Assembly (NCBI GenBank): GCA_964457935.1
Contig: CAYWFC010000015.1
Span: forward strand, 1 to 20,418
Direction: 5' to 3'
Length of the DNA stretch: 20,418 bases
Source of the DNA: STF1-107 sp964457935
Lineage (GTDB): Bacteria; Bacillota; Clostridia; Christensenellales; UBA1242
Shown here: positions 12,828 through 20,253 of the stretch, one piece after another
Numbering within the stretch: the first letter of the stretch is position 1
Layout of the letters: every line of letters begins with the position of its first letter
The notes under the pieces: generated by a model
Databases searched by the model: none
The model's input: the letters and a program-made list of their open reading frames with translations, nothing else
What the model was told of the DNA's origin: nothing
Translations under genes and position numbers: made by a program

Positions 12828-13199
12828 TTATTTTCTGTTTAGGCGCTTTTTTAGCTCTGATATTGTCTTTTCATCAGTTGCTCTATGGAGCATTTCTTTG
12901 ATTTTTAGGTTGTATTTTAGATTGGAGAATTTATATCCATTGATGACCACCACTTCATCAGGATTGTAGAGATTATCTGAGATATCGATATTGTCTAAGT
13001 ATTTTGTTTCTTTGCCAAGTGCACCAATCTTAGTTTTCCAATCAAGCGACTGGTAATATTCAGTAGTAGTGGCTATATCAATGTCATGGGTTTCGTCTAA
13101 GATGCCTTGGACGACTAGTGATGCACCGCTAATGATAATGCATACATCTTTGTCTAAATCATATCTAGATAATGTCTCAAAAATTTCACATCTATTCAT
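12828..13199 (-). CDS. AbiEii/DUF6036-like nucleotidyltransferase-fold protein
   Basis: This 123-residue protein shows the start of a polymerase-beta-type nucleotidyltransferase fold: IIISGASLVVQGILDETHDIDIATT, where G25-A26-S27 matches the usual GG/GS and D39-x-D41 the metal-binding pair. The C-terminal KIKEMLHRATDEKTISELKKRL resembles the closing helix of AbiEii/DUF6036-type proteins. A third catalytic acidic residue is not evident, and the GG is GA, so activity is doubtful. Relatives act as abortive-infection or toxin-antitoxin components, but no partner gene is adjacent. The base composition is nearer to the core genes than that of the ASCH cassette. It has a promoter (13207-13235) and appears leaderless. 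Confidence 0.65.
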   Translation of the reverse strand: MNRCEIFETLSRYDLDKDVCIIISGASLVVQGILDETHDIDIATTTEYYQSLDWKTKIGALGKETKYLDNIDISDNLYNPDEVVVINGYKFSNLKYNLKIKEMLHRATDEKTISELKKRLNRK

Positions 13200-13206
13200 A
13201 TATCAC

Positions 13207-13235
13207 ACTGTATCATCATTTGCAAAATATGTCAA
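13207..13235 (-). promoter_or_regulatory. Promoter of the nucleotidyltransferase-like gene
   Basis: Read on the minus strand: TTGACA (13235-13230), 17-base spacer, TACAGT (13212-13207), then GTGATAT and the ATG at 13199. The start codon falls at the expected transcription start and no Shine-Dalgarno exists. Confidence 0.65.
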
Positions 13236-13285
13236 GCAATATTGAGTCAACTCACTTTTAGGAGCGAATTTTCATATTATGGTAT

Positions 13286-14536
13286 ATGAATACATATTTG
13301 ATAAATGGTGGAAATACGATAGATGGCAAACTGTGTGTCCAAAACTCCAAAAATTCATTTTTACCACTGCTGGCTAGTTGCCTGATATGCGATGAGCCTG
13401 TGGTGCTAAAGAAATATCCAAACATCACAGACTTGCATAATATGCTAAAGATATTAAACTCAATAAATGTACGTACTACATTAGAAAATAATGACATAAT
13501 AGTAGACCCTACTAATGCAGATGATTACATAATCCCGCAAGAATTGGCGAAGACATTGCGTTCGTCTATATTTTTGCTTGGGGCAGTGCTGACTAGATTT
13601 GGCAAGTGTAAAATACCATATCCCGGTGGCTGTAATATTGGCGCCAGGCCTATAGATTTGCATATCAAAGGACTAAAAGTCTTAAATGTAGATATCACAG
13701 AAGACAATGATTGGATATATTGCGACGGCAGTAATATGCGCAGTGGCACGATATATCTGGATTTTCCGAGCGTGGGTGCGACAGAAAATCTAATATTGGC
13801 ATCTGTTAAATTAAAAGGCACGACCAAGATTTATAGCCCGGCTAAAGAGCCAGAAATAGTAGACTTGCAGGATTTTCTAAACTCGATAGGCTGTAAAGTC
13901 AAAGGAGCTGGGTCGGATATAATCACTATCGAAGGAGTACAAAAAACTCACAGCACAGAATTTACTCCTATATCTGACAGAATAGTGAGCGGGACTTATA
14001 TGGTAGCGTGCGCTATGGTAGGTGGTAGTTTATTTCTAGAAAATGTCAATCCTAGGCACAACAGAGAATTATTAAAAATACTAAAAAATAGTGGCGCTAG
14101 GGTGGACATTAGTCGAGATGCAGTGTTTGTAAAATCAAACGGTAAATTGAGCAGTTATCCGTTTATTCGCACAGCACCTTATCCGGGATTCCCTACGGAC
14201 TTGCAGAGCATAGTGATGTCAATGCAGACTATATCAAAGGGCGAGTGCGTGATAGATGAGACTGTGTTTGAAAATAGATTCAAACACATAACTGAACTAT
14301 CGAAAATGGGCGCAGACATATGTCTAAAGTACAACAAAGCGTACATATATGGCGTAGACCATTTGTATGGTGCAAATGTGCAAGCATATGACCTGCGTGG
14401 TGGAGCAGGTATGACTCTCGCTGGATTGGTGGCGAAAGGGCAAACTAAGGTGGAGAACACTCAGTACATAGATAGAGGATATGATGACTTTGTGGGCAAT
14501 CTACAGTCACTGGGAATGGACATAAAACTCAGTTGA
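13286..14536 (+). CDS. murA: UDP-N-acetylglucosamine 1-carboxyvinyltransferase MurA
   Basis: MurA transfers enolpyruvate from PEP to UDP-GlcNAc, the first committed step of peptidoglycan synthesis and the fosfomycin target. The 416 residues are normal. The catalytic cysteine is C116 in GGCNIGARPIDLH (E. coli Cys115), and the substrate lysine lies in VQNSKNSFLPLLAS. Arg-rich RTAPYPGFPTDLQS and the terminal YIDRGYDDFVGNL are also conserved. The start is less certain: AGGAG at 13260-13264 is 21 bases upstream, too far for normal initiation, and no other in-frame start is available. I see no convincing promoter; -10-like TATTAT (13275-13280) lacks a -35. murA follows the accessory region, whereas murG-murA adjacency is usual in clostridia. 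Confidence 0.95.
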   Translation: MNTYLINGGNTIDGKLCVQNSKNSFLPLLASCLICDEPVVLKKYPNITDLHNMLKILNSINVRTTLENNDIIVDPTNADDYIIPQELAKTLRSSIFLLGAVLTRFGKCKIPYPGGCNIGARPIDLHIKGLKVLNVDITEDNDWIYCDGSNMRSGTIYLDFPSVGATENLILASVKLKGTTKIYSPAKEPEIVDLQDFLNSIGCKVKGAGSDIITIEGVQKTHSTEFTPISDRIVSGTYMVACAMVGGSLFLENVNPRHNRELLKILKNSGARVDISRDAVFVKSNGKLSSYPFIRTAPYPGFPTDLQSIVMSMQTISKGECVIDETVFENRFKHITELSKMGADICLKYNKAYIYGVDHLYGANVQAYDLRGGAGMTLAGLVAKGQTKVENTQYIDRGYDDFVGNLQSLGMDIKLS

Positions 14537-14546
14537 CTACATCTAG

Positions 14547-14577
14547 TATATGTTATATATAAAATACACTACATATA
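14547..14577 (+). terminator. Weak AT-rich hairpin after murA
   Basis: TATATGT (14547-14553) can pair with ACATATA (14571-14577) over a 17-base loop, followed by CCTATATTTTTT. The stem has little G/C, so it is a weak candidate terminator separating murA from the ftsA promoter. Confidence 0.25.
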
Positions 14578-14591
14578 CCTATATTTTTTGA

Positions 14592-14620
14592 TTGACAAAA
14601 TGATAACGATGTAATATAAT
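14592..14620 (+). promoter_or_regulatory. Perfect consensus promoter for ftsA-ftsZ
   Basis: TTGACA (14592-14597), 17-base spacer, TATAAT (14615-14620); start codon at 14644, giving a leader of about 17 bases. It would give ftsA-ftsZ strong expression independent of the upstream genes and the accessory region. Confidence 0.9.
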
Positions 14621-14643
14621 ATATTTTAATCACAGGTAATAAT

Positions 14644-15765
14644 ATGAGGAAATATAAATATATATTCGACATCGGTTCTAGTAAGATAGAATTATTGGTA
14701 TGCACTATGTATAACAAAAAGCCACACATTTTATTTAGTGAAAAAGTGGCTTATGATGGGTACATGGACGGGGCTTTTTTGAGCCCCAATCAGTTATATC
14801 AAGTAATGGGCGATTTGGTTAATAATGTGGTAAAAAAATTACGTCGCACTATCACCGACGTGTACGTAGGAGTACCTAGTGAATTTTGCGTATGTGTGTG
14901 CAAGAGAATCAAAAAGAAATTTCCTACTCCCAAAGTGGTAGATGACAAGACGATATTGTCCCTGTACGAAGGAGTGGATGAATTTAGCAATTCCAATAAC
15001 TATGTACCGTTGAGTTACAGCCCTATGCAGTACACTGTCGATGATGATGTCAAACTAATCAATCCTGCAAAAAGGAGGACGTCGTCGCTTAGCGTGGATT
15101 GCTCATACATATTAGCGAAGAAAGATTTTGTGGACTTGATAAATAAAGTACTACTGAGTTTGAATATCAAAAATGCGGAATATGTGTCTACTGCATTGGG
15201 ACAGGCTATACCATGTATAGACAAAAACAATGTACTCAGTCCAGTCGCTGTGGTGGATGTGGGGCATTTGTCCACTAGCGTCGCTGTCATCAAAGGGGAA
15301 GGATTGGCGTTGCTTAGTTCATTCTCTCTCGGTGGTGGACACATATCTTCTGATCTGATGCAATTATTGAAACTGTCATATTCTGACGCTGAAGCATTGA
15401 AACGCAAAATAATATTGTCTATCCAAGCAGATAGGAACGATAAATATGAGATTTGTAATGCTGGCAGGTATGTGACGGCGCATATTCAGTTTACGAATGA
15501 AATAGTCAAATCTAGAATAGAAAATATAGCTAATATTATCAATGGAGTATTGGACATCGACCCAATGTTTAGAGATATACCGATATTCTTGACGGGAGAC
15601 GGTATCGCCAATTTTAAGGGAATTTTGCCATTATTTTCTACAATTACTAATAGGCAAACACTTGACTATTCTAATAGATTCGATTATACTGAAAAAAGAC
15701 ACCAAACCTCGTGCATGGGGTTGTGCAATTTAGTATATAGTTTACAGGAAAACAAAGGAGAGTAA
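14644..15765 (+). CDS. ftsA: Cell-division actin homologue FtsA, lacking the membrane-targeting helix
   Basis: FtsA is the ATP-binding, actin-like protein that normally tethers FtsZ to the membrane. It starts with the phosphate-1 motif YIFDIGSSKIELLVC, has VYVGVPSEF in the SHS2/1C region, phosphate-2 AVVDVGHLSTSVAVIKG, and the adenosine loop FLTGDGIANFKGI. At 373 residues it is shorter than usual (about 400-440). The final core helix reads TSCMGLCNLVYSL and is followed only by QENKGE, so the linker and C-terminal amphipathic helix are absent. The ribosome site is a weak CAGG. Stop and ftsZ start are 3 bases apart, and the ftsZ Shine-Dalgarno lies in the last codons of ftsA. Family assignment is firm from the motifs and position. 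Confidence 0.93.
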   Translation: MRKYKYIFDIGSSKIELLVCTMYNKKPHILFSEKVAYDGYMDGAFLSPNQLYQVMGDLVNNVVKKLRRTITDVYVGVPSEFCVCVCKRIKKKFPTPKVVDDKTILSLYEGVDEFSNSNNYVPLSYSPMQYTVDDDVKLINPAKRRTSSLSVDCSYILAKKDFVDLINKVLLSLNIKNAEYVSTALGQAIPCIDKNNVLSPVAVVDVGHLSTSVAVIKGEGLALLSSFSLGGGHISSDLMQLLKLSYSDAEALKRKIILSIQADRNDKYEICNAGRYVTAHIQFTNEIVKSRIENIANIINGVLDIDPMFRDIPIFLTGDGIANFKGILPLFSTITNRQTLDYSNRFDYTEKRHQTSCMGLCNLVYSLQENKGE

Positions 15766-15768
15766 TAT

Positions 15769-16899
15769 ATGGATAACTCAAATCAAATATGTAATATCAA
15801 AGTAATCGGCGTAGGCGGTGGTGGTAACAATGCCGTAAATAGAATGGTTGACGCTGGCATCACTAGTGCTTATTTCGTTGCTGTCAATACCGACAAGCAA
15901 GTTTTGCGCTTGAGCAAGGCTGACGCTACACTACAGATAGGTGAGCAGTTGACTCGTGGGCTAGGTGCTGGCGCTGTGCCTACAGTAGGCGAGAAAGCAG
16001 CAGAAGAGAATAGACAGGAGATTATCAATCTACTCGAAGGCACAGATTTACTATTCATTACTGCAGGTCTAGGCGGTGGTACTGGTACTGGTGCTGCCCC
16101 TGTTATCGCTCAGATAGCGAAAGAGATGGGCATTTTGACTGTAGGTGTAGTGACCAAGCCATTCGTATTTGAAGGCGCTTCTAGAATGCGCAATGCAGAA
16201 GAAGGCTTAGAGAAATTAAAAAAATACGTAGACACGCTGGTAGTAATATCCAATGAAAAATTGTATAAGATAATGAAAAAGGGTACTCCATTCGTTGAAG
16301 CGTTCAGATTCGCTGACGACGTGTTGCGTCAAGGTATACAGGGTGTATCAGACTTGATAGTAGAGCCTAGTCTGATAAACTTGGACTTTGCTGACGTACA
16401 TACCATAATGGAGAACAAAGGCTTAGCGCATATGGGCATAGGCATTGGTAAGGGCGAGAACAAGACTATCGAGGCAGTGCGTCAAGCAGTGACCAGTCAA
16501 TTATTGGAGACATCTATAGAAGGTGCTACTGGTATCATTCTAAATATCAAAGGTGGTTGCAACTTGACCTTAGACGAGATAGGCGAAGCTGTGAGTCTAG
16601 TGCGAGAAGTGGTAGATGATACGTGCAATATCATATTCGGTGCTACTATCACAGAAGAAGAGTCTGATGAAGTACAAATCACTGTAATCGCGACTGGATT
16701 CGAGAATAACAGAGCAATGCAAGAACAAAAAAATGAAAATACCCCAGAGTTCAAGAACAATGGAGCAAATTTCAGTTATTTTGATAATGATGATGAAATG
16801 CAGGATACTACCGAAGTAGAAGACATCACTGTTAAGGAGCCTACTGTCGAGATAAAAAATCCTAATATTCCACCATTCCTTAGAAGATTGAAAAAGTAA
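15769..16899 (+). CDS. ftsZ: Cell-division GTPase FtsZ
   Basis: FtsZ is the tubulin homologue that polymerises into the division ring. The 376 residues show IKVIGVGGGGNNAVNRM at the nucleotide-binding start, the tubulin signature GGGTGTG (residues 102-108), and the synergy region with FADVHTIMENKGLAHMGIG. A linker of about 50 acidic and polar residues leads to the C-terminal conserved peptide NIPPFLRRLKK, which binds FtsA, SepF and other anchors. AAAGGAG 11 bases upstream sets the start. It is cotranscribed with ftsA from the 14592 promoter. A hairpin terminator follows 6 bases after the stop codon. Confidence 0.98.
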   Translation: MDNSNQICNIKVIGVGGGGNNAVNRMVDAGITSAYFVAVNTDKQVLRLSKADATLQIGEQLTRGLGAGAVPTVGEKAAEENRQEIINLLEGTDLLFITAGLGGGTGTGAAPVIAQIAKEMGILTVGVVTKPFVFEGASRMRNAEEGLEKLKKYVDTLVVISNEKLYKIMKKGTPFVEAFRFADDVLRQGIQGVSDLIVEPSLINLDFADVHTIMENKGLAHMGIGIGKGENKTIEAVRQAVTSQLLETSIEGATGIILNIKGGCNLTLDEIGEAVSLVREVVDDTCNIIFGATITEEESDEVQITVIATGFENNRAMQEQKNENTPEFKNNGANFSYFDNDDEMQDTTEVEDITVKEPTVEIKNPNIPPFLRRLKK

Positions 16900-16904
16900 T
16901 ATGT

Positions 16905-16925
16905 AACCGTACATTAAGTACGGTT
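16905..16925. terminator. Terminator between ftsZ and the convergent ABC operon
   Basis: AACCGTAC (16905-16912) pairs perfectly with GTACGGTT (16918-16925) around ATTAA, followed by TCTTT. The T-tract is short, but the position between convergent genes supports the call. Confidence 0.7.
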
Positions 16926-16928
16926 TCT

Positions 16929-17738
16929 TTATTTATGTCGTTTTTTGATGACTATTTTTTCAAATATTGCCACAGCGAGGTACATTAGTGATGCCAGTGT
17001 GCAAAGGAGCAGTGTACTAGTGATGACTAGGTCTAATTGGAACACTTGCCCACCATATATCAGCAGATAGCCTAGCCCAGCACGCGATACCAGATATTCG
17101 CCCATGATAGCACCTATCCAGCTAAGTCCTATATTGATTTTTAGCACAGTGACTATCTCAGGTAGTGAATTAGGTAATACTACTTTGAAAAATGTCTGAA
17201 TTTTATTAGCACCGAGAGATTTACACAGCATTATCATATCGTTGTCACATGCCAAGAATGCACTTAGTATGGACATAATGGTCACTATTATTACTATTAA
17301 TATACCCATGGTAACTATCGCTTTTGAGCCTGCACCCATCCAAATAATGATAATAGGACCTAGTGCTATTTTTGGCAAACTATTTAGCACCACTAGGTAT
17401 GGCTCTAATACTTTTCGTGCATAGTCGCTCATCCATAGCAAGAATGCTATAACAAATCCTACGCCGGTCGCTATGGTAAATGCTAACAGCGTCTCGCTCA
17501 AAGTAACACCCATATGATAAAATAATTCACCAGATGAGTACAGTGATTTGATTGTTTTTAGCACGCGACTAGGACTGGAGAAAAAGAACACGTCTATTAC
17601 GCCTTTGCGGGTGAGTATTTCCCACAAAGCGAATAACACTACAAGTATGGCTATTTGGATAAACAGTATAGTATACTTTTTTAGTTTTTGATTACGTAAA
17701 AATACTTTGTGCTCTCTGCTATAATCAATTTTTTTCAT
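16929..17738 (-). CDS. ABC transporter permease (SsuC/TauC/ThiX type)
   Basis: This 269-residue integral membrane permease belongs to the binding-protein-dependent family. A short basic N-terminus is followed by about six membrane helices. The EAA loop that contacts the ATPase reads SLGANKIQTFFKVVLP, and the region PSRVLKTIKSLYSSGELFYHMGVTL before the core is typical of nitrate/sulfonate/taurine-type permeases. It is the last gene of the operon and overlaps the ATPase gene by 14 bases. The substrate cannot be told from the permease. Candidates are aliphatic sulfonates, taurine or pyrimidine/thiamine precursors. Confidence 0.9.
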   Translation of the reverse strand: MKKIDYSREHKVFLRNQKLKKYTILFIQIAILVVLFALWEILTRKGVIDVFFFSSPSRVLKTIKSLYSSGELFYHMGVTLSETLLAFTIATGVGFVIAFLLWMSDYARKVLEPYLVVLNSLPKIALGPIIIIWMGAGSKAIVTMGILIVIIVTIMSILSAFLACDNDMIMLCKSLGANKIQTFFKVVLPNSLPEIVTVLKINIGLSWIGAIMGEYLVSRAGLGYLLIYGGQVFQLDLVITSTLLLCTLASLMYLAVAIFEKIVIKKRHK

Positions 17739-18492
17739 TTTGAATTTCTCCCCAAATGGTATCGAATAACTCCGAAAATTCAGGAGCAGACCTTCTTTTG
17801 AATGGCGAGCCGTACTTTTGTAGATTGACGTCGTGTATTGTTAGTATTTTGGCTGGACGCGAGGTGAGTACTATTATCCTGTCCGACATACTAATCGCTT
17901 CTTGGATGTCATGTGTGACTAATATGGCTGTTTTCTTTTCGCTTTTTATGATCGAATTTACGTCGTCGCAGACATTTAGTCGGGTCTGGTAATCTAGCGC
18001 CGAGAATGGCTCATCTAGTAGCAATACTGACGGCTTCAATGCCAATGTGCGTATCAACGCCACTCTTTGGCGCATACCACCTGACAACTCATCTGGACGC
18101 TTCTTGACAAAATCGCCCAATCCATATTTTCGCAGTAAATCCAAAGCATATTGTCTTCGTTCAGATGTGTTTTGTTTGGTGATTTCTAGTCCAAAATGCA
18201 CATTTTGCTCTATAGTACGCCAGCCAAACAAATTATCCTTTTGGAACATATACCCAGTGATGTTTCGCTTGGGGTTTGGTGCTAGGCCATCTATAATCAC
18301 TGAACCTTCGCTGGCCTTTAATAGTCCTGACAATATTGATAAAATAGTGGTTTTACCACAGCCTGATGGACCCACTATAGAAATAAATTCGCCTTCTTTG
18401 ACATTAAAAGATACGTCATCTATTGCTTTTGTTTCTCCAGCGTGGCTGTGATATGTTAAACTTAAATTTTTGACTTCCACTATATTTTTCAT
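17725..18492 (-). CDS. ABC transporter ATP-binding protein (SsuB/TauB/ThiZ type)
   Basis: This 255-residue cytoplasmic ATPase energises the importer. Motifs are complete: Walker A GPSGCGKT (residues 41-48), Q-loop near YMFQKDNLFGW, signature LSGGMRQRVAL, Walker B VLLLDEPFSALD and the switch histidine in VTHDIQEA. YMFQKDNLFGWRTIEQN is typical of the nitrate/sulfonate/taurine subfamily. The start is 4 bases after the stop of the binding-protein gene, with a weak ribosome site GAGATAG. The C-terminal tail overlaps the permease gene, which fits coupled translation in fixed ratio. Confidence 0.95.
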   Translation of the reverse strand: MKNIVEVKNLSLTYHSHAGETKAIDDVSFNVKEGEFISIVGPSGCGKTTILSILSGLLKASEGSVIIDGLAPNPKRNITGYMFQKDNLFGWRTIEQNVHFGLEITKQNTSERRQYALDLLRKYGLGDFVKKRPDELSGGMRQRVALIRTLALKPSVLLLDEPFSALDYQTRLNVCDDVNSIIKSEKKTAILVTHDIQEAISMSDRIIVLTSRPAKILTIHDVNLQKYGSPFKRRSAPEFSELFDTIWGEIQNEKN

Positions 18493-18496
18493 AGCA

Positions 18497-19510
18497 CTAT
18501 CTCACATATTCATTATTTACAGAATCGGCATATGTGGCTATGTTGTCTGTGATAACACCTGCGTTCTCGATTATTTCTATCAATTTATTCCAAGATGTTT
18601 CGCTGAGAGCGAAATCGCTAGAATAAGCACCGATACGCATATAATTTTTTACAGCAGATACTATCAGCGCATCGCTAGTGGTGCTAAAAGAAGGTTTTAG
18701 CGCATTGACGATTTCGACATCAGTCCTATCGATAGCCATTAGATAATCATAGCCTTTCTTTAGTGCTCGTACGAATTTCTCGATTTGTTCGGAATTATTA
18801 TTCATATACTTGGTAGTAGCAGTGAATACAGTATATGGCACATTAGGCTCTTCTTCTCCTAAAGATGCGACTATATATGCTGTGCCAGCAGTATCACATT
18901 CGCTGGCTAGTGGCTCAAACATAGTCACGTAGTCACCTTGACTAGCCAAGAATGTCGCAGCGGTCATATTGAACGACACACCTAGGTCGAATATAGTATC
19001 GACATTAGCGCCCAATTCATCGCCTAGTTTCAGACCATATTTCTCTAGAATGTATTGTAGAGTCATGGCAGGCATACCACCTGGGCGTCCAGCGATGATA
19101 TATTTTCCGCGCAATGATGTCCAATCAAAGGTCTCGCCCTCAGGTATAGGATTTCTCCCCATTAGGAACGAGCCGTCGCAATTAGTGAGTTGGGCGAAGA
19201 TTTTAGGTGCGTTGGTCATACCTTGGTTTCTAGTATAAACTACTGCTTCTGGTCCCATTAGACCAATGTCTGCGCTTTTGCTGGTCAGGGCAGTCATCAC
19301 CGCATCGCTACCGCCAGCGTTAGTTAGTTTGATTGTTAGGCCTTCGTCTTCAAAATAGCCTTCGTTTATGGCTACATAAAACGGCGCATAAAACAAACTG
19401 TGTGTCACTTCACTCACGCGTATAGTGTTTTTGTCAGTACTTTTACAGCCCGTCACCATAAACGCTATGCATGAAATGATCATGACAAGAAAAATAGATA
19501 TTTTTTTCAT
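18497..19510 (-). CDS. Substrate-binding lipoprotein of the NMT1/SsuA type
   Basis: This 337-residue lipoprotein is the first gene of the importer operon. It has a lipoprotein signal peptide (MKKISIFLVMIIS...) with lipobox VTGC, so C22 is the lipidated residue. The mature part follows the NMT1/ThiY/SsuA fold: RVSEVTHSLFYAPFYVAINEG, YFEDEGLTIKL, a GGSDAVMTALTSKSADIGLMG block, and GRPGGMPAMTLQYILEKYG. This family binds sulfonates, nitrate, bicarbonate or thiamine-pyrimidine precursors; the ligand here is not decidable. AAAAAAGGAG 5 bases before ATG supports the start. I found no riboswitch in the 120-base upstream region, which argues mildly against thiamine control. Confidence 0.92.
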   Translation of the reverse strand: MKKISIFLVMIISCIAFMVTGCKSTDKNTIRVSEVTHSLFYAPFYVAINEGYFEDEGLTIKLTNAGGSDAVMTALTSKSADIGLMGPEAVVYTRNQGMTNAPKIFAQLTNCDGSFLMGRNPIPEGETFDWTSLRGKYIIAGRPGGMPAMTLQYILEKYGLKLGDELGANVDTIFDLGVSFNMTAATFLASQGDYVTMFEPLASECDTAGTAYIVASLGEEEPNVPYTVFTATTKYMNNNSEQIEKFVRALKKGYDYLMAIDRTDVEIVNALKPSFSTTSDALIVSAVKNYMRIGAYSSDFALSETSWNKLIEIIENAGVITDNIATYADSVNNEYVR

Positions 19511-19583
19511 TTTTACTCCTTTTTTCAGTGATAATTCATAGTATTTTTTACAGCAAAAAAGTGTGAAAGATAGGCAAAATATT

Positions 19584-19612
19584 TTGACATAAACATATTT
19601 TTGATGTATACT
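19584..19612 (+). promoter_or_regulatory. Promoter of the 19634 membrane-protein gene
   Basis: TTGACA (19584-19589), 17-base spacer, TATACT (19607-19612), then GTAGAGG and ATG at 19634. It is divergent from the ABC operon; no equally good promoter is seen on the opposite strand. Confidence 0.8.
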
Positions 19613-19633
19613 ACTATACAGTAGAGGATAAAT

Positions 19634-20185
19634 ATGAATAACAATAATGTAGTTTTTAAGATACTTTTTGCTGTCATTATAGCATCACTGCCACTCATAA
19701 TATTGGGTAATATTGCGCTCGGAATGTGGTTGACGCAGTTGTTTATATGTTTGCTATTGATTTCGTTGCTGTGGCTGAATTTACTGAAAGACAATACTAG
19801 CAAAAATGACATTTTGCTATGTTCGCTTGCGGGTTTGGTTACGGTCGAATTTTTGATGATATACTATATGGCTATAGGCTTTGTTCCGTTAGGTTACGGT
19901 CTGACCACTGCCATTGTGTATTTGGTTTACCAAGTATTGAGATATTTTACCGAAGACTATCAGACATTCGACATGCTGAATGCTTTAGATATGTGCAATA
20001 AGTTTTTTGTATTTGTCACGCTAGCACTATATGCTGTAGGCAGTGCGACATTCGAAATTGCGAAAATATCGAATTTATGCGCATTGGTGACATTATTCGC
20101 CTTTATAGTGGTTAGGATAGTGCAATTTATACGTATGTATATGTATAATAATAGAAAATTTCGAAATAAAAAACGAAAAAAGTAA
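19634..20185 (+). CDS. Polytopic membrane protein of unknown function
   Basis: I do not recognise this 183-residue protein. It shows about six hydrophobic segments, roughly residues 9-28, 30-52, 60-80, 83-103, 122-140 and 147-167. A charged, possibly cytoplasmic loop (FTEDYQTFDMLNALDM) lies between segments 4 and 5, and the tail is strongly basic (NRKFRNKKRKK). The basic tail suggests a cytoplasmic C-terminus. No catalytic motif is visible. It has its own promoter and a GAGG ribosome site, and is followed by another promoter and membrane gene, so it is probably monocistronic. Base composition resembles the core genes, so recent transfer is not indicated. Confidence 0.75.
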   Translation: MNNNNVVFKILFAVIIASLPLIILGNIALGMWLTQLFICLLLISLLWLNLLKDNTSKNDILLCSLAGLVTVEFLMIYYMAIGFVPLGYGLTTAIVYLVYQVLRYFTEDYQTFDMLNALDMCNKFFVFVTLALYAVGSATFEIAKISNLCALVTLFAFIVVRIVQFIRMYMYNNRKFRNKKRKK

Positions 20186-20195
20186 AAAATACGTA

Positions 20196-20224
20196 TTGAC
20201 AAATTAATTGTTTGGTGTTAAAAT
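20196..20224 (+). promoter_or_regulatory. Promoter of the last, truncated gene
   Basis: TTGACA (20196-20201), 17-base spacer, TAAAAT (20219-20224), then AGGAGATAA and ATG at 20254. Confidence 0.8.
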
Positions 20225-20253
20225 GTTTTTCGTAATGAGATAGGAGATAAACT

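Noticed and set aside
19511..19633. Searched for a TPP or other riboswitch upstream of the ABC importer.
   Set aside because: The 120-base interval is AT-rich with no conserved riboswitch core such as CUGAGA or an extended multi-stem fold.
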